Shown in pieces: positions 36,503-44,681 of a stretch of DNA of 64,000 nucleotides. A program made the position numbers and the translations under genes. The DNA comes from Gemmatimonadota bacterium (GTDB taxonomy: Bacteria > Gemmatimonadota > Gemmatimonadetes > Gemmatimonadales > Gemmatimonadaceae). The stretch spans positions 124,001 through 188,000 of the forward strand of contig JAQBQB010000020.1 of the NCBI GenBank assembly GCA_028287235.1. Reading direction: 5' to 3'. Under the pieces are notes generated by a model. It worked only from the letters and a program-made list of their open reading frames with translations. It did not search any database and was not told where the DNA came from. Each line of letters opens with the position of its first letter. Positions within the stretch are counted from its first letter, which is position 1.

Positions 36503-36804
36503 CGCTCACCCCCTTGGGCCTGTTGGCGGAGGAATCGCACGCGGTCGAGCATCTGCTTGGCGCGCGTGCTCGCCGACTCGAGCTTGCTCTGCAACCGTTC
36601 GTTCTCCTTCTCGAGATGCGCGACTCGCGTGGCGAGATCGAGGTTCACCGCGCCCGCCCCACCTTCCGCGACCTCGACTTCCTTGAGGCGTGCCTCGGCC
36701 GTGAGCGCCCGGCGCCGAAACGCCGCGAGCTCGTCCGCCAAGTGGTGGACGAGCGTTCCCAAATCCTTGATGGCACGCTGATCAGTTGGAGCGTTGTCTG
36801 ACAT
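36499..36804 (-). CDS. Small coiled-coil protein, possible ZapB-like division factor
   Basis: A 101-residue protein dominated by heptad-like helices (LGTLVHHLADELAAFRRRA, VAHLEKENERLQSKLES, TRAKQMLDRVRFL). It has no signal peptide or enzymatic motif. It is encoded directly before zapA with a 4-nt overlap, and its start overlaps the 3' end of pheT by 23 nt. A ZapB-like bridging role at the divisome is inferred from coiled-coil content and position only; the sequence is too simple to assign by similarity. Confidence 0.65.
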   Translation of the reverse strand: MSDNAPTDQRAIKDLGTLVHHLADELAAFRRRALTAEARLKEVEVAEGGAGAVNLDLATRVAHLEKENERLQSKLESASTRAKQMLDRVRFLRQQAQGGER

Positions 36805-39250
36805 TGAGCTCGTCGGCCAGGGCTTTCAGGATGTCGGTGCGGCGCGCTTCGATCTCGCGATCACGTAGAGTGCGTTCCGCGTGACGGAAGGTCAACCGCC
36901 ACGCGAGGCTGCGATGCCCCGGCTCGACCCCCTGTCCGACGTACCGGTCGAACAGCTCCACACGCTCCAGCAACTTGCCCGACACGCGGCGAACGACTTC
37001 CTCCACCTGCTCGCCGCGAACGCCGTCCGGAACGAGCAACGCGAGATCGAACTCCGACGCCGGCGTGCTCGGGACCGCGACGAAGCGCGACACCGACGGC
37101 ACCGGCCGCTCGAACGGGCGATGCGCCGGCTCACCCGGCGGCGCCACCTGCGACGAATCGAGAACGCCGAGCGAGAGCTCGACGCCGTACGCCGTTGCCG
37201 CCCAGACGGGCGCGTCGAGCGCAACGCGGCGAACGCTGCCGGTCACTACGTCGTCGACCAGTACGTCCCACAACGTTCCTTCGCTCGCACTTTCGCTCTC
37301 GCTTTTGCTCTCAGCAGCGCGCAGCGTTACGCGCGCCGCTGGATATGCGGCCTCGGCCGTCGACTGCGCGAGCGCCTTCGCGTCCCATTGATCGTACGCG
37401 ATCCACGCCTCGAAGTCCGGCGACTTGGGATCGGTGAAATGCGGCGGCTGGCGGCGTCCCATGACGAGGGCCGCGACCCGAAGCTCCTCGTGGGGCAGCG
37501 CCCCGTCGCGCGGAATCCAGATCGAGCCGATCTCGAACAGGCGCACGTTGCCCTGCATGCGCGCCAGGTTGTACTCGGCGCGCCGCGCCAACGAATCGAG
37601 AATCTCGCGGCGCAAATACGCCTCGTTTTCCGACAGTGGATTCGACAGGTGGACGAACCCTTCGCCGCCCGCGACGAACGGCATGGGGCGCGCCTCGAGC
37701 AGGCCCGCGCCCACGAGCGCCTCACGCACGGCCTTCGAGGTGATCCATTGCGGATCGTCGCCGGTGGTACCCGGACGGAAGGGCCGGATCTCGACCGGGA
37801 AGCTGTCGTAGCCGTGCAAGCGCGCGACCTCTTCGATCAGATCGACCTCGGACGTGACGTCACCGCGCCACGACGGCACGGTCACGCGCAAATCGTCGTT
37901 GGCGCGATCGACGTCGAAGCCGATGCTCGCGACGAACGATGCGATCTCGTCGGTGCCGAGGGTCTCGCCGAGCAGCGTGGCGACGCGGCGTGGGCGAAGC
38001 GTCACGGTCGTCGCCGGCGGTCGGTCGTACGCAAGGTCGATCGGCGCTCCGTCGATGGCGCCGCCGGCGAGCAGAACGATCAACTGCGCGACGCGCTCGA
38101 GCGCGCGCGGGCCGATCTCGAGATCCACGCCGCGCTCGTAGCGATAGCTGGCGTCGGACGACAGCCCGAGCGCACGGCGCGCATCGCGAATGCGAACCGG
38201 ATTGAAGTTCGCCACCTCGAGGAAGATGTCGGTGGTGAACTCGGTCACCTCGCTATCGCGTCCGCCCATCACGCCGGCCACCGCTTGCGGGCGCACGGCG
38301 TCGGCGATGACGATCATGTTGTCGCGAAGCGTGCGCTCCGTGCCGTCGAGCGTCGTGATGCGCTCGCCGGCGCGCGCGCGGCGTACGACGACGCGCGAGC
38401 CCTCGAGCTTCGCGAGGTCGAAGGCGTGCGTGGGCTGGCCCAGCTCGTGGAGCACGTAGTTGCTCGCGTCCACCACGTTGTTGATCGACCGCGAGCCGAT
38501 CGACTCGAGCCGGCTCACGAGCCAGGCCGGGCTCGGCCCGATCGTCGCGCCGCGGATGACCACACCCATGAAGCGCCGCACGAGGTCCGTGTCTTCGACG
38601 CGCACTTCGACGCTGCCCGCCTTGGCAGTTTTCTCGTCGGTCACGGCGGGCGGCACCACAGCGTTCAACCCGTCGATGGCCGGCAGGGCGAACGGTTTCT
38701 TGGTGATCGCCGCGACTTCGCGCGCCACGCCGAGGTGCGACAGCAGGTCGGGCCGGTTCGCGCCGACGTCGATAACGAGCCGCACGTCGCCGATCGGCAG
38801 CGCCGACAGGAAGGGCGTGCCCGGCGCCACGTCGACGCTGAGCTCCATGATGCCGTCCTGCTCTTCGCCGAGCGCGAGCTCACGCGCCGAGCAGAGCATG
38901 CCGTCGGAGATGGCGCCGCGGATCTTCCGCTTCTGGATCTTGAGGCCGCCGGGCAGCACCGTGCCCGTCATAGCGAAGGGATAGAGCTTGCCCGCCGTGA
39001 CGTTCGGCGCACCGCAGACCACGTCGAGCAGCGTGCCCGTGCCGGCGTCCACCTTGGTGACGTGCAGATGATCCGAGTTGGGATGCGCCGCTTCTTCGAC
39101 GACCCGCGCAATGACGATGCTCGCGAGGTCCTCGCGCAGCGCGACCAGCTCGTCCACCGTCGCGGTGTGCGCGGTGATGAGCTCGCGCAACCGCACGGCC
39201 GACTCGTCGAACGGGACGAACGCCCGCAACCACTCGTACGAAACGTTCAT
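36782..39250 (-). CDS. pheT: Phenylalanyl-tRNA synthetase beta subunit
   Basis: An 822-residue subunit. The N-terminal EMAP/tRNA-binding domain (EEAAHPNSDHLHVTKVDAG) spans about 40-150, followed by the B3/B4 editing region (VEVRVEDTDLVRRFMGVVI), the B5 domain, a synthetase-like core, and the C-terminal ferredoxin-fold anticodon-binding domain (VSRFVAVPSTPASEFDLALLVPDGV, then LAWRLTFRHAERTLRDREI). Length is within the usual range of about 790-820. The start overlaps pheS by 4 nt. It forms the alpha2beta2 enzyme with PheS, which charges tRNA-Phe. Confidence 0.97.
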   Translation of the reverse strand: MNVSYEWLRAFVPFDESAVRLRELITAHTATVDELVALREDLASIVIARVVEEAAHPNSDHLHVTKVDAGTGTLLDVVCGAPNVTAGKLYPFAMTGTVLPGGLKIQKRKIRGAISDGMLCSARELALGEEQDGIMELSVDVAPGTPFLSALPIGDVRLVIDVGANRPDLLSHLGVAREVAAITKKPFALPAIDGLNAVVPPAVTDEKTAKAGSVEVRVEDTDLVRRFMGVVIRGATIGPSPAWLVSRLESIGSRSINNVVDASNYVLHELGQPTHAFDLAKLEGSRVVVRRARAGERITTLDGTERTLRDNMIVIADAVRPQAVAGVMGGRDSEVTEFTTDIFLEVANFNPVRIRDARRALGLSSDASYRYERGVDLEIGPRALERVAQLIVLLAGGAIDGAPIDLAYDRPPATTVTLRPRRVATLLGETLGTDEIASFVASIGFDVDRANDDLRVTVPSWRGDVTSEVDLIEEVARLHGYDSFPVEIRPFRPGTTGDDPQWITSKAVREALVGAGLLEARPMPFVAGGEGFVHLSNPLSENEAYLRREILDSLARRAEYNLARMQGNVRLFEIGSIWIPRDGALPHEELRVAALVMGRRQPPHFTDPKSPDFEAWIAYDQWDAKALAQSTAEAAYPAARVTLRAAESKSESESASEGTLWDVLVDDVVTGSVRRVALDAPVWAATAYGVELSLGVLDSSQVAPPGEPAHRPFERPVPSVSRFVAVPSTPASEFDLALLVPDGVRGEQVEEVVRRVSGKLLERVELFDRYVGQGVEPGHRSLAWRLTFRHAERTLRDREIEARRTDILKALADELNVRQRSN

Positions 39251-40275
39251 TCTGCGATCTGCTCCAGGAATCTCACGTCCGAATCGTAGAGGATTCTGAT
39301 ATCAGGAATCCCATATCGGCTCACGGCAATGCGTGCCGGGCCCATGCCGAACGCCCAGCCGGAATAGCGCTCGCTGTCGATGCCCGCGGCCTCGAGCACC
39401 TTGGGGTGCACCATGCCGGCGCCGAGGATCTCGATCCAACCCGTGCCCTTGCAGGTGGCGCAGCCGCTGCCGCCGCAGACGCCGCACTGCACATCCATCT
39501 CGGCCGACGGCTCGGTGAACGGAAAGAACGACGGACGAAAGCGCGTGCGCGACGCGCCGAACAGTCGCTCGGCGAAGCGATTCAACGTCGCCTTGAGATC
39601 GACGAAGCTGATCCCCTCGTCGACGCACAGTCCCTCGATCTGCTCGAACGACGGCGCGTGCGACGCGTCGAACGGATCGCGGCGATGGACCAGCCCGGGA
39701 ATGAGCACGCGAATGGGCGGCACGTACTTCTGGAGCGTGCGCATCTGCACGGGCGACGTGTGGGTGCGCAGCAGCCCTTCGCCCTCGAGGTACATAGTGT
39801 CGTGCGCGTCCAACGCCGGGTGATTCGGCGGGAAATTGAGCGCACCGAAGTTGTACCACTCGGTCTCGGCCTGCGGTCCCTGGGCCACGGTGAACCCGAG
39901 CTCGCGGAAGATGCCCTCGATCTCCTCGATGACGAGCGTGACCGGATGCTTCGCGCCGCGCCACTGGCGTCGTGCGGGAAGCGAGCGGTCTTCGGCCGCC
40001 GCCGGCGCGGTCGCGCGATCGAGCGACGTCTTCCGCTCGGCGTGCAGCGACTCGAGCCGCGTGCGCGCCTCGTTGAACCGTTTGCCGGCCGCCGGTTTGT
40101 CGTCCTTCGAGATGGCGCGAAGGGCTTCCTGCAGCGTCTTGACCTGGCCCTGCCGATCGCCCAGGAAGGCGATGCGCGCCGCCTCGAGCGCGTCGGCGTC
40201 GGCGGCGCCCTGGAGCGCCGCGCTGCCGTCACGCTCCAGGGCGTCGGCCTGAGCGATGTAGTCCTGGAGATTCAT
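39247..40275 (-). CDS. pheS: Phenylalanyl-tRNA synthetase alpha subunit
   Basis: A 342-residue class II synthetase subunit. A coiled-coil N-terminal arm (1-90) is followed by the catalytic core with class II motifs: ALNFPPNHPALDAHDTMY, RTHTSPVQMRTL, DPFDASHAPSFEQIEGLCVDEG and the C-terminal GWAFGMGPARIAVSRYGIPDIR. A Cys-rich insert (CGVCGGSGCATCKGTGW) is also seen in PheS of other phyla and may bind zinc. The ATG at 40275 has an AGAG ribosome site. It is preceded by the rplT terminator, so pheS-pheT may have a promoter within 40276-40352 or depend on read-through. Confidence 0.97.
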   Translation of the reverse strand: MNLQDYIAQADALERDGSAALQGAADADALEAARIAFLGDRQGQVKTLQEALRAISKDDKPAAGKRFNEARTRLESLHAERKTSLDRATAPAAAEDRSLPARRQWRGAKHPVTLVIEEIEGIFRELGFTVAQGPQAETEWYNFGALNFPPNHPALDAHDTMYLEGEGLLRTHTSPVQMRTLQKYVPPIRVLIPGLVHRRDPFDASHAPSFEQIEGLCVDEGISFVDLKATLNRFAERLFGASRTRFRPSFFPFTEPSAEMDVQCGVCGGSGCATCKGTGWIEILGAGMVHPKVLEAAGIDSERYSGWAFGMGPARIAVSRYGIPDIRILYDSDVRFLEQIAE

Positions 40276-40290
40276 GATTCTCTGGTGGGC

Positions 40291-40337
40291 AAAAAACAAC
40301 GGCGGCAGTACGACTCAGTGTCGCGCTGCCGCCGTTG
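40291..40337 (-). terminator. Intrinsic terminator of the infC-rpmI-rplT operon
   Basis: A 12-bp perfect stem (40297-40308 with 40326-40337) is followed on the minus strand by six T residues (A6 at 40291-40296). It lies 15 nt after the rplT stop and 15 nt before the pheS start. Confidence 0.92.
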
Positions 40338-40352
40338 ATGAATAGCGAGGAA

Positions 40353-40715
40353 TTACGCTGCGTTCAATGCGGTGCGCGCGGCGTCGACGAGCGCGGTAAA
40401 CGCGGCCGGGTCGTGGACGGCGAGATCGGCGAGGATCTTCCGGTTCACTTCGATGCCGGCAACCTTCAACCCGTTCATGAACGTGTTGTAGTTCATGTCG
40501 TGCTGATGCGCGCCCGCGTTGATGCGCATGATCCACAGCTTGCGGAAATCACGCTTTTTGTTCTTGCGGTCGCGGTACGCGTACTTCCAGCCACGCTCGA
40601 CGGTTTCTTTCGCGGGCTTCCACAGCTTGCTGCGGGCGCCAAAGGCACCGCGCGCAGCCTTCATGATCTGTTTTTTCCGCTTTAGGCGCGGAACGTTCGA
40701 TACGGCACGAGGCAT
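40353..40715 (-). CDS. rplT: 50S ribosomal protein L20
   Basis: A 120-residue basic protein needed for early 50S assembly. The segments PRAVSNVPRLKRKKQIMKAA, the helix around VERGWKYAYRDRKNKKRDFR and WIMRINAGAHQHDMNYNTF are standard L20 features. In many bacteria L20 represses its own operon by binding the mRNA leader; the infC leader here has an attenuator-like terminator at 41523-41552 that could serve such control. It lies 10 nt after rpmI. Confidence 0.97.
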   Translation of the reverse strand: MPRAVSNVPRLKRKKQIMKAARGAFGARSKLWKPAKETVERGWKYAYRDRKNKKRDFRKLWIMRINAGAHQHDMNYNTFMNGLKVAGIEVNRKILADLAVHDPAAFTALVDAARTALNAA

Positions 40716-40725
40716 CGGAGTCTCC

Positions 40726-40923
40726 TTAAGCCTGGATCAGGCGCTTGACGCGCTTAATGTCACCGGTGGTCTTGACCAGGCCGGCCTGACGGAGGCGGCG
40801 CTTCCGCTTGGACGTCTTCTTGGTGAGGATGTGGCTCTTGAACGCTTTGTAGCGGCGCACCTTCCCCGTTCCCGTCACCTTGAAGCGCTTCTTGGCGCCC
40901 TTGTGGGTCTTCATCTTCGGCAT
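40726..40923 (-). CDS. rpmI: 50S ribosomal protein L35
   Basis: A 65-residue very basic protein that starts [20 protein letters not shown], the family signature. The ATG at 40923 is chosen over an upstream in-frame extension that lacks similarity. It lies between infC and rplT in the conserved infC-rpmI-rplT order. A repeat fragment lies upstream at 40947-40972. Confidence 0.96.
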   Translation of the reverse strand: MPKMKTHKGAKKRFKVTGTGKVRRYKAFKSHILTKKTSKRKRRLRQAGLVKTTGDIKRVKRLIQA

Positions 40924-40946
40924 CTTAGTATTTCCCCATAAAAAGC

Positions 40947-40972
40947 AGATCCTTCGCAATGCTCAGGATGAC
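40947..40972. repeat. Partial GTCATCCTGAGC-family repeat
   Basis: AGATCCTTCGCAATGCTCAGG followed by ATGAC is the complement of the repeat seen at 10789-10927. It occupies the 58-bp space between infC and rpmI. Confidence 0.75.
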
Positions 40973-40981
40973 GCTCACGCG

Positions 40982-41497
40982 TCATTTCGGCGCGAGAATC
41001 ATGGTGATCGACTTGCCTTCCAATCTCCCCGAGCTCTCGATTTTACCCACGTCCGTCAGCGCCTGAGCCACACGCTCGAGCACGGCCTGGCCGAGCTCGG
41101 GGTGCGCGACTTGGCGGCCGCGGAACATCATCGTCACCTTCACCTTGTTCTTCTCTTCCAGGAACCGGCGCGCGTGCCGTGTCTTGGTGTCGAAGTCGTG
41201 ATCGTCGATGCCCGGTCGGTACTTCACTTCCTTGAGCTCGATCACGTGTTGCTTCTTCTTCGCTTGCCGCGCCTGCTTCGCCATCTCGAACTTGTACTTC
41301 CCGTAGTCCATGATCCGGACGACGGGAGGGCGAGCGGTTGCAGCCACCTCGACCAAATCCAATCCCAGCTCTTCCGCCATGCGCAGCGCGACATCGACTT
41401 CGAGGATGCCCAGCTGCGACCCGTCGGCACCGATCACGCGGACCGGACTGATGCGGATCTGACGGTTGACCCGCACGCGCTTCGTTGTGTCCTGGAT
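40982..41497 (-). CDS. infC: Translation initiation factor IF-3, probable AUC start codon
   Basis: A 171-residue factor that controls start-codon selection on the 30S subunit. The N-domain (RVNRQIRISPVRVIGADG, GLDLVEVAATARPPVVRIMDYGKYKFE) and C-domain (VKVTMMFRGRQVAHPELG) are both present. No ATG lies near the family N-terminus. An ATC codon at 41497-41495 is preceded by a clear ribosome site (GAGGA) with 7-nt spacing and gives the correct N-terminus (QDTTKRVRVNRQIR). This mirrors the AUU start of E. coli infC, which lets IF-3 repress itself. The alternative is a GTG eight codons later with a weak site; the long upstream ORF covers the leader and is rejected. Confidence 0.9.
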   Translation of the reverse strand: MQDTTKRVRVNRQIRISPVRVIGADGSQLGILEVDVALRMAEELGLDLVEVAATARPPVVRIMDYGKYKFEMAKQARQAKKKQHVIELKEVKYRPGIDDHDFDTKTRHARRFLEEKNKVKVTMMFRGRQVAHPELGQAVLERVAQALTDVGKIESSGRLEGKSITMILAPK

Positions 41498-41522
41498 ACC
41501 GAATTCCTCGTAGAGAGAAAAC

Positions 41523-41552
41523 AAAAACGCGGACCCAATGACGGAGTCCGCG
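41523..41552 (-). terminator. Attenuator-like terminator in the infC leader
   Basis: CGCGGAC (41528-41534) pairs with GTCCGCG (41546-41552) around an 11-nt loop. A T5 run follows on the minus strand. It is about 25 nt upstream of the infC ribosome site and downstream of the promoter at 41680-41708, so it could attenuate the operon. Confidence 0.7.
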
Positions 41553-41679
41553 CATACGACCGCCTCCCCGCGCACTGCGGACAGTCGGCTGCTGAGTGGA
41601 CTCCTGTAGCACACCTTTCCGCACGCGGAGAGGGCCAAAGGGTGGGACCAGCGACGGTCCGCTTTACGAATTGTTCCTA

Positions 41680-41708
41680 AAGTTAGGCGTTTGTGGGGTT
41701 TAGGTCAA
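41680..41708 (-). promoter_or_regulatory. Promoter for infC-rpmI-rplT
   Basis: On the minus strand TTGACC (41708-41703) and TAACTT (41685-41680) are spaced by exactly 17 nt. The predicted transcript start near 41673 gives a leader of about 175 nt before infC. The gap 41498-41752 otherwise holds only the attenuator and ribosome site. Confidence 0.55.
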
Positions 41709-41752
41709 GGCGGCGTGACGAAACACCTCTCCATCGACTACCTCTGACTCGG

Positions 41753-42907
41753 TCAGACATCGGAGCACACCATCATCCACGGCTGGTCGGAGACTCGGGT
41801 GAGGACGACCGTGGCCGCACGACCCCCGGTCAGCTTGAGCTTCCGCTGGATCTCGTCGACGTCCACCGCCGACCCGCGCTTCCGGATATCCACCGTGCCG
41901 ATGTCCAGCGAGCGCAACGTCTCTCGAAGCCGGGCCAGGCTCCACGGCGCTGAGGCTTCGATCCGGAGGGTTCGCCCAAACGGCGTATCCATCGCGAAAT
42001 CCGCCGACAAAAAAGCGATCCGCTCGTCGACCTTCCAGACGTCGCCGAGTGATTGGCCGAGCTCCTCGACCAGACCGGCGCGGGTGACGGCCGGGTCGGG
42101 ATCGAGCAGGAAGGTGCCGGGCGCTTGCACAGGTAGACTCGCGCCTGCTTGCTCGACGAGCGTGAGCCGCTCGGGCAGCAGCGTCGCTCTGCGCTGAGTC
42201 GTCGCCAGTGCCGGCGACCACAGGACCGACTCCTTGAGGTCGCGGTGCTCCGATACGAACTCGAGCTCCCAACCCGCCGGCACGAGCTCAGTCGGCAGTC
42301 CGGGCGCCGCCTTGATCCCCATGGCCACGCCTCGGTCGGCGAGGGCGAAGCACCAGTCGAGCGACGGCTCGCTCGTGCCCGCTGCGAAGCGCCGGTCGCT
42401 CGACCGGCGCGCGGGATCGACGAACACCGCGCCGACGTCGTCGAGCCGCACGTCGCGAACGTCGGCGCAGACCGACGTGACACGTTCGCCCACGCCGTTC
42501 GCCGCCGCATTCAGCAGGGCCATGTGCGCATGCACCGGATCCTTGTCGACGGCGATCGCCGCGCGTCCGTCGGCGAGGCCGATCAGATCGCCGCCGATGC
42601 CCGTACACAGATCGGCCACGAGGTCGAACGGCGCGTACCGTTCGGCGTGGTGCCGCGCCATTCGCTCCGACGACGCTTGCTCGAGACCGGCCTGCGTGAA
42701 GTACATCCGGTCGGCATGAGTAAACTTGGAACGCGCGCGAATGCGCAGCTTGGCTTGCGTGAGCGCCGCGGCGACGAGCTCCTGCGGATGGTGACGGCGG
42801 AGGCGAGTGATCAGCTGAAGCTCACCGTCGGCCGCCGGCAACGCCTGCGCGACTTCGGCCAGAAGTGACTGCCCCTCCGGCGCGAGCAGCGCGTCCAGGC
42901 CGTTCAC
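41753..42907 (-). CDS. Class I SAM methyltransferase with THUMP-like C-terminal domain
   Basis: A 384-residue protein. A helical N-terminal region (1-90) precedes a Rossmann methyltransferase core with the SAM motif VADLCTGIGGDLIGLA and VFVDPARRS. The C-terminal about 80 residues (GTVDIRKRGSAVDVDEIQRKLKL, AATVVLTRVSDQPWMMVC) match the THUMP-like domain of this conserved family. The substrate is probably RNA, but the target is unknown. The start is a GTG at 42907 overlapping the MBL gene stop (GTGA). It is the last gene of the arginine deiminase-exonuclease-MBL-methyltransferase run. Confidence 0.8.
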   Translation of the reverse strand: MNGLDALLAPEGQSLLAEVAQALPAADGELQLITRLRRHHPQELVAAALTQAKLRIRARSKFTHADRMYFTQAGLEQASSERMARHHAERYAPFDLVADLCTGIGGDLIGLADGRAAIAVDKDPVHAHMALLNAAANGVGERVTSVCADVRDVRLDDVGAVFVDPARRSSDRRFAAGTSEPSLDWCFALADRGVAMGIKAAPGLPTELVPAGWELEFVSEHRDLKESVLWSPALATTQRRATLLPERLTLVEQAGASLPVQAPGTFLLDPDPAVTRAGLVEELGQSLGDVWKVDERIAFLSADFAMDTPFGRTLRIEASAPWSLARLRETLRSLDIGTVDIRKRGSAVDVDEIQRKLKLTGGRAATVVLTRVSDQPWMMVCSDV

Positions 42908-43776
42908 ACGCGCAAGCCGTAGCTCTTGCCGTCGTTCGAGATCTTGCTCCACGCCGTGGTCGCGTCGTGCTCGAACACCACGAGCCAGTCCTCGTCCACC
43001 GCACGTTTGAGAATCCGGCGCTTGGTCTCGAGCGTCACCAGGGGCTCGACGTCGTAGCCCATGATCCACGGCAGCGGCAAATGCGCCGCCGTGGGCACCA
43101 GATCGGCGAGGTAGAACGCCAGCTCGCCACCCGACTCCATGAGCAAACCCTGATGGTGCGGCGTGTGGCCAGGTGTCTTCACAGAGTGCACGCCCGGAAT
43201 GATCTCCCGGTCGCCGTCGATCAGCTCCATCTGGCCCGTGGCGCGCAACGGCTCGAAGTTCGGCGGGAAGTAGCTGGCCGCCGTGCGCTCGTTCGTGTGC
43301 GTCGCCCACTCGTACTCGCCGCGCTGCATCACGTAGCGCGCATTCGGGAACGCCGGCGCGACGCGTCCGTCCTCGAGCTTGGCGGTGTTGCCGCCGGCGT
43401 GGTCGAAGTGCAGATGGCTGTTGATCACGACGACGATGTCCTCAGGCGTAAAGCCCGCCTGGCGAATGCCGTCCTCGAGACGCGTCGGTCCGCGCTCGCC
43501 GCGGTTCTCGATGCCATAAATGTCGTAGAACTTGTCCGTCTCCTTGTTCCCCGCCCCGGTGTCGATGAGCACCGGACCTATCTCGTGCTCGATCAACAGA
43601 CAGCGCATGCCGAGCTGAATGCGATTGCGCTCGTCGGCTGGCATGCGGCGCTCCCACAACGGCTTGGGCACGACGCCGAACATCGCGCCGCCGTCGAGCT
43701 TCTGCCCGCCGGCCTGGATCGCGTGCACGCGCCAATCGCCCAGCTGGCGTGTCTCTACGAGGGGTTCGAGGCTCAT
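42904..43776 (-). CDS. Metallo-beta-lactamase-fold hydrolase
   Basis: A 290-residue MBL-fold protein. The metal-binding motif SHLHFDHAGG (HxHxDH) is clear, and further metal ligands are expected in TPGHTPHHQG and YLADLVPTAAH. No signal peptide is present, so it acts in the cytoplasm. The layout resembles AHL lactonase-like and other broad MBL hydrolases, but neither the substrate nor a quorum-quenching role can be told from sequence. The ATG overlaps the exonuclease stop by 4 nt, and the stop overlaps the methyltransferase start by 4 nt. Confidence 0.85.
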   Translation of the reverse strand: MSLEPLVETRQLGDWRVHAIQAGGQKLDGGAMFGVVPKPLWERRMPADERNRIQLGMRCLLIEHEIGPVLIDTGAGNKETDKFYDIYGIENRGERGPTRLEDGIRQAGFTPEDIVVVINSHLHFDHAGGNTAKLEDGRVAPAFPNARYVMQRGEYEWATHTNERTAASYFPPNFEPLRATGQMELIDGDREIIPGVHSVKTPGHTPHHQGLLMESGGELAFYLADLVPTAAHLPLPWIMGYDVEPLVTLETKRRILKRAVDEDWLVVFEHDATTAWSKISNDGKSYGLRV

Positions 43777-44681
43777 GCGCTGGAATCGTCCGAGGCGGAG
43801 TGTGGCATTGCGGGAGGACGACGGGGCCGTTTGGGCCGGCTCGTGCCGCCGCGCAGCAGGCGCTCGACGTCGTCGAGGGTGTTGCACTCGCGGTCGCGAG
43901 CGGCGTCGAGCAATCGAAGCAGCACCTGCGCGGTGGCAAACGCGTCGCCCCCGGCGCGGTGGCGCGCGCCGATGTCGATGCCGTAGTGCCGTGTGACGGA
44001 ATCGAGATTTCGCCGGCGCAGCTGCGGCAGCAGCTTTCGCGCGAGCCGCACCGTGCACAGCGTGCGGCCCTCGAGCGGACGGCGTGTCGCGCGCTCGACT
44101 TCCGCGGAAATGAATCGCCAGTCGAAGCTCGCGTTGTGCGCGACGAACACGTGCCCTTCGAGCACGCCGAGGAGCTGATCGCACACCTCGCTGAACTTCG
44201 GCGCGTCCTTGACCATCTCCCACGTAATGTTCGTGATCGCGATGATCGCCGGCGGAATGGAGCGCTCGGGATTGATCAGCGAGTCGAACACCAGCGTCGC
44301 CTCGCCGTTGCACACGCGCACCGCCGCGACCTCGGTGACGCGATCGCCGTGGTGCGGACTCGTCCCCGTCGTCTCGACGTCGACGACGATGAACGGCTCC
44401 TGATGCAGTCCAGCGACCGCCGGCGCCACGGGCCACGTCGGCGCGCTCGGCATCGACTCGCGGAGACGCCACCGGCCGTCGGTGTCGCGCGCGAACTTTC
44501 TGTGGCCGGCAAAGAGCGCCGCCGCCATGTGCTCCGCCACGTTGAGCGGCGCGCCCGGCAGCTGGCACACGTGCGAGATCAACGCCTGCGGATCGGCCGG
44601 ACCCGCGGCGAGATAATCGGCCGCGCGATCGGTGAGCAGCGTGTCGGCGACGCCGAGCGTCAAGCCGGGTGCTAAGCCCAT
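43773..44681 (-). CDS. DnaQ-like 3'-5' exonuclease (DEDDh) with an extra N-terminal domain
   Basis: A 302-residue protein. Residues about 95-260 form a DEDDh exonuclease: VVDVETTGTSP, IIAITNITWEMV, VAHNASFDWRFI and HRAGGDAFATAQVL. The N-terminal about 90 residues are helical and of unknown function. The C-terminus is basic and proline-rich. It could be a polymerase III epsilon-like proofreading or DNA repair exonuclease; no polymerase is encoded nearby. The start is uncertain: ATG at 44681 overlaps arginine deiminase by 10 nt, and ATG at 44714 by 43 nt; neither has a strong ribosome site. Confidence 0.85.
   Translation of the reverse strand: MGLAPGLTLGVADTLLTDRAADYLAAGPADPQALISHVCQLPGAPLNVAEHMAAALFAGHRKFARDTDGRWRLRESMPSAPTWPVAPAVAGLHQEPFIVVDVETTGTSPHHGDRVTEVAAVRVCNGEATLVFDSLINPERSIPPAIIAITNITWEMVKDAPKFSEVCDQLLGVLEGHVFVAHNASFDWRFISAEVERATRRPLEGRTLCTVRLARKLLPQLRRRNLDSVTRHYGIDIGARHRAGGDAFATAQVLLRLLDAARDRECNTLDDVERLLRGGTSRPKRPRRPPAMPHSASDDSSA

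Noticed and set aside
36881-39289. An 802-codon plus-strand open frame opposite pheT
   Set aside because: Its composition is Arg/His-rich with no domain, and it is fully antisense to a clear pheT.
40947-40972. Ribosomal leader structure between infC and rpmI
   Set aside because: The sequence matches the dispersed GTCATCCTGAGC repeat family rather than an L20 or L35 binding site.
42904-43776. AHL lactonase (quorum quenching) assignment for the MBL hydrolase
   Set aside because: HxHxDH is shared by many MBL enzymes; nothing further points to lactone substrates.
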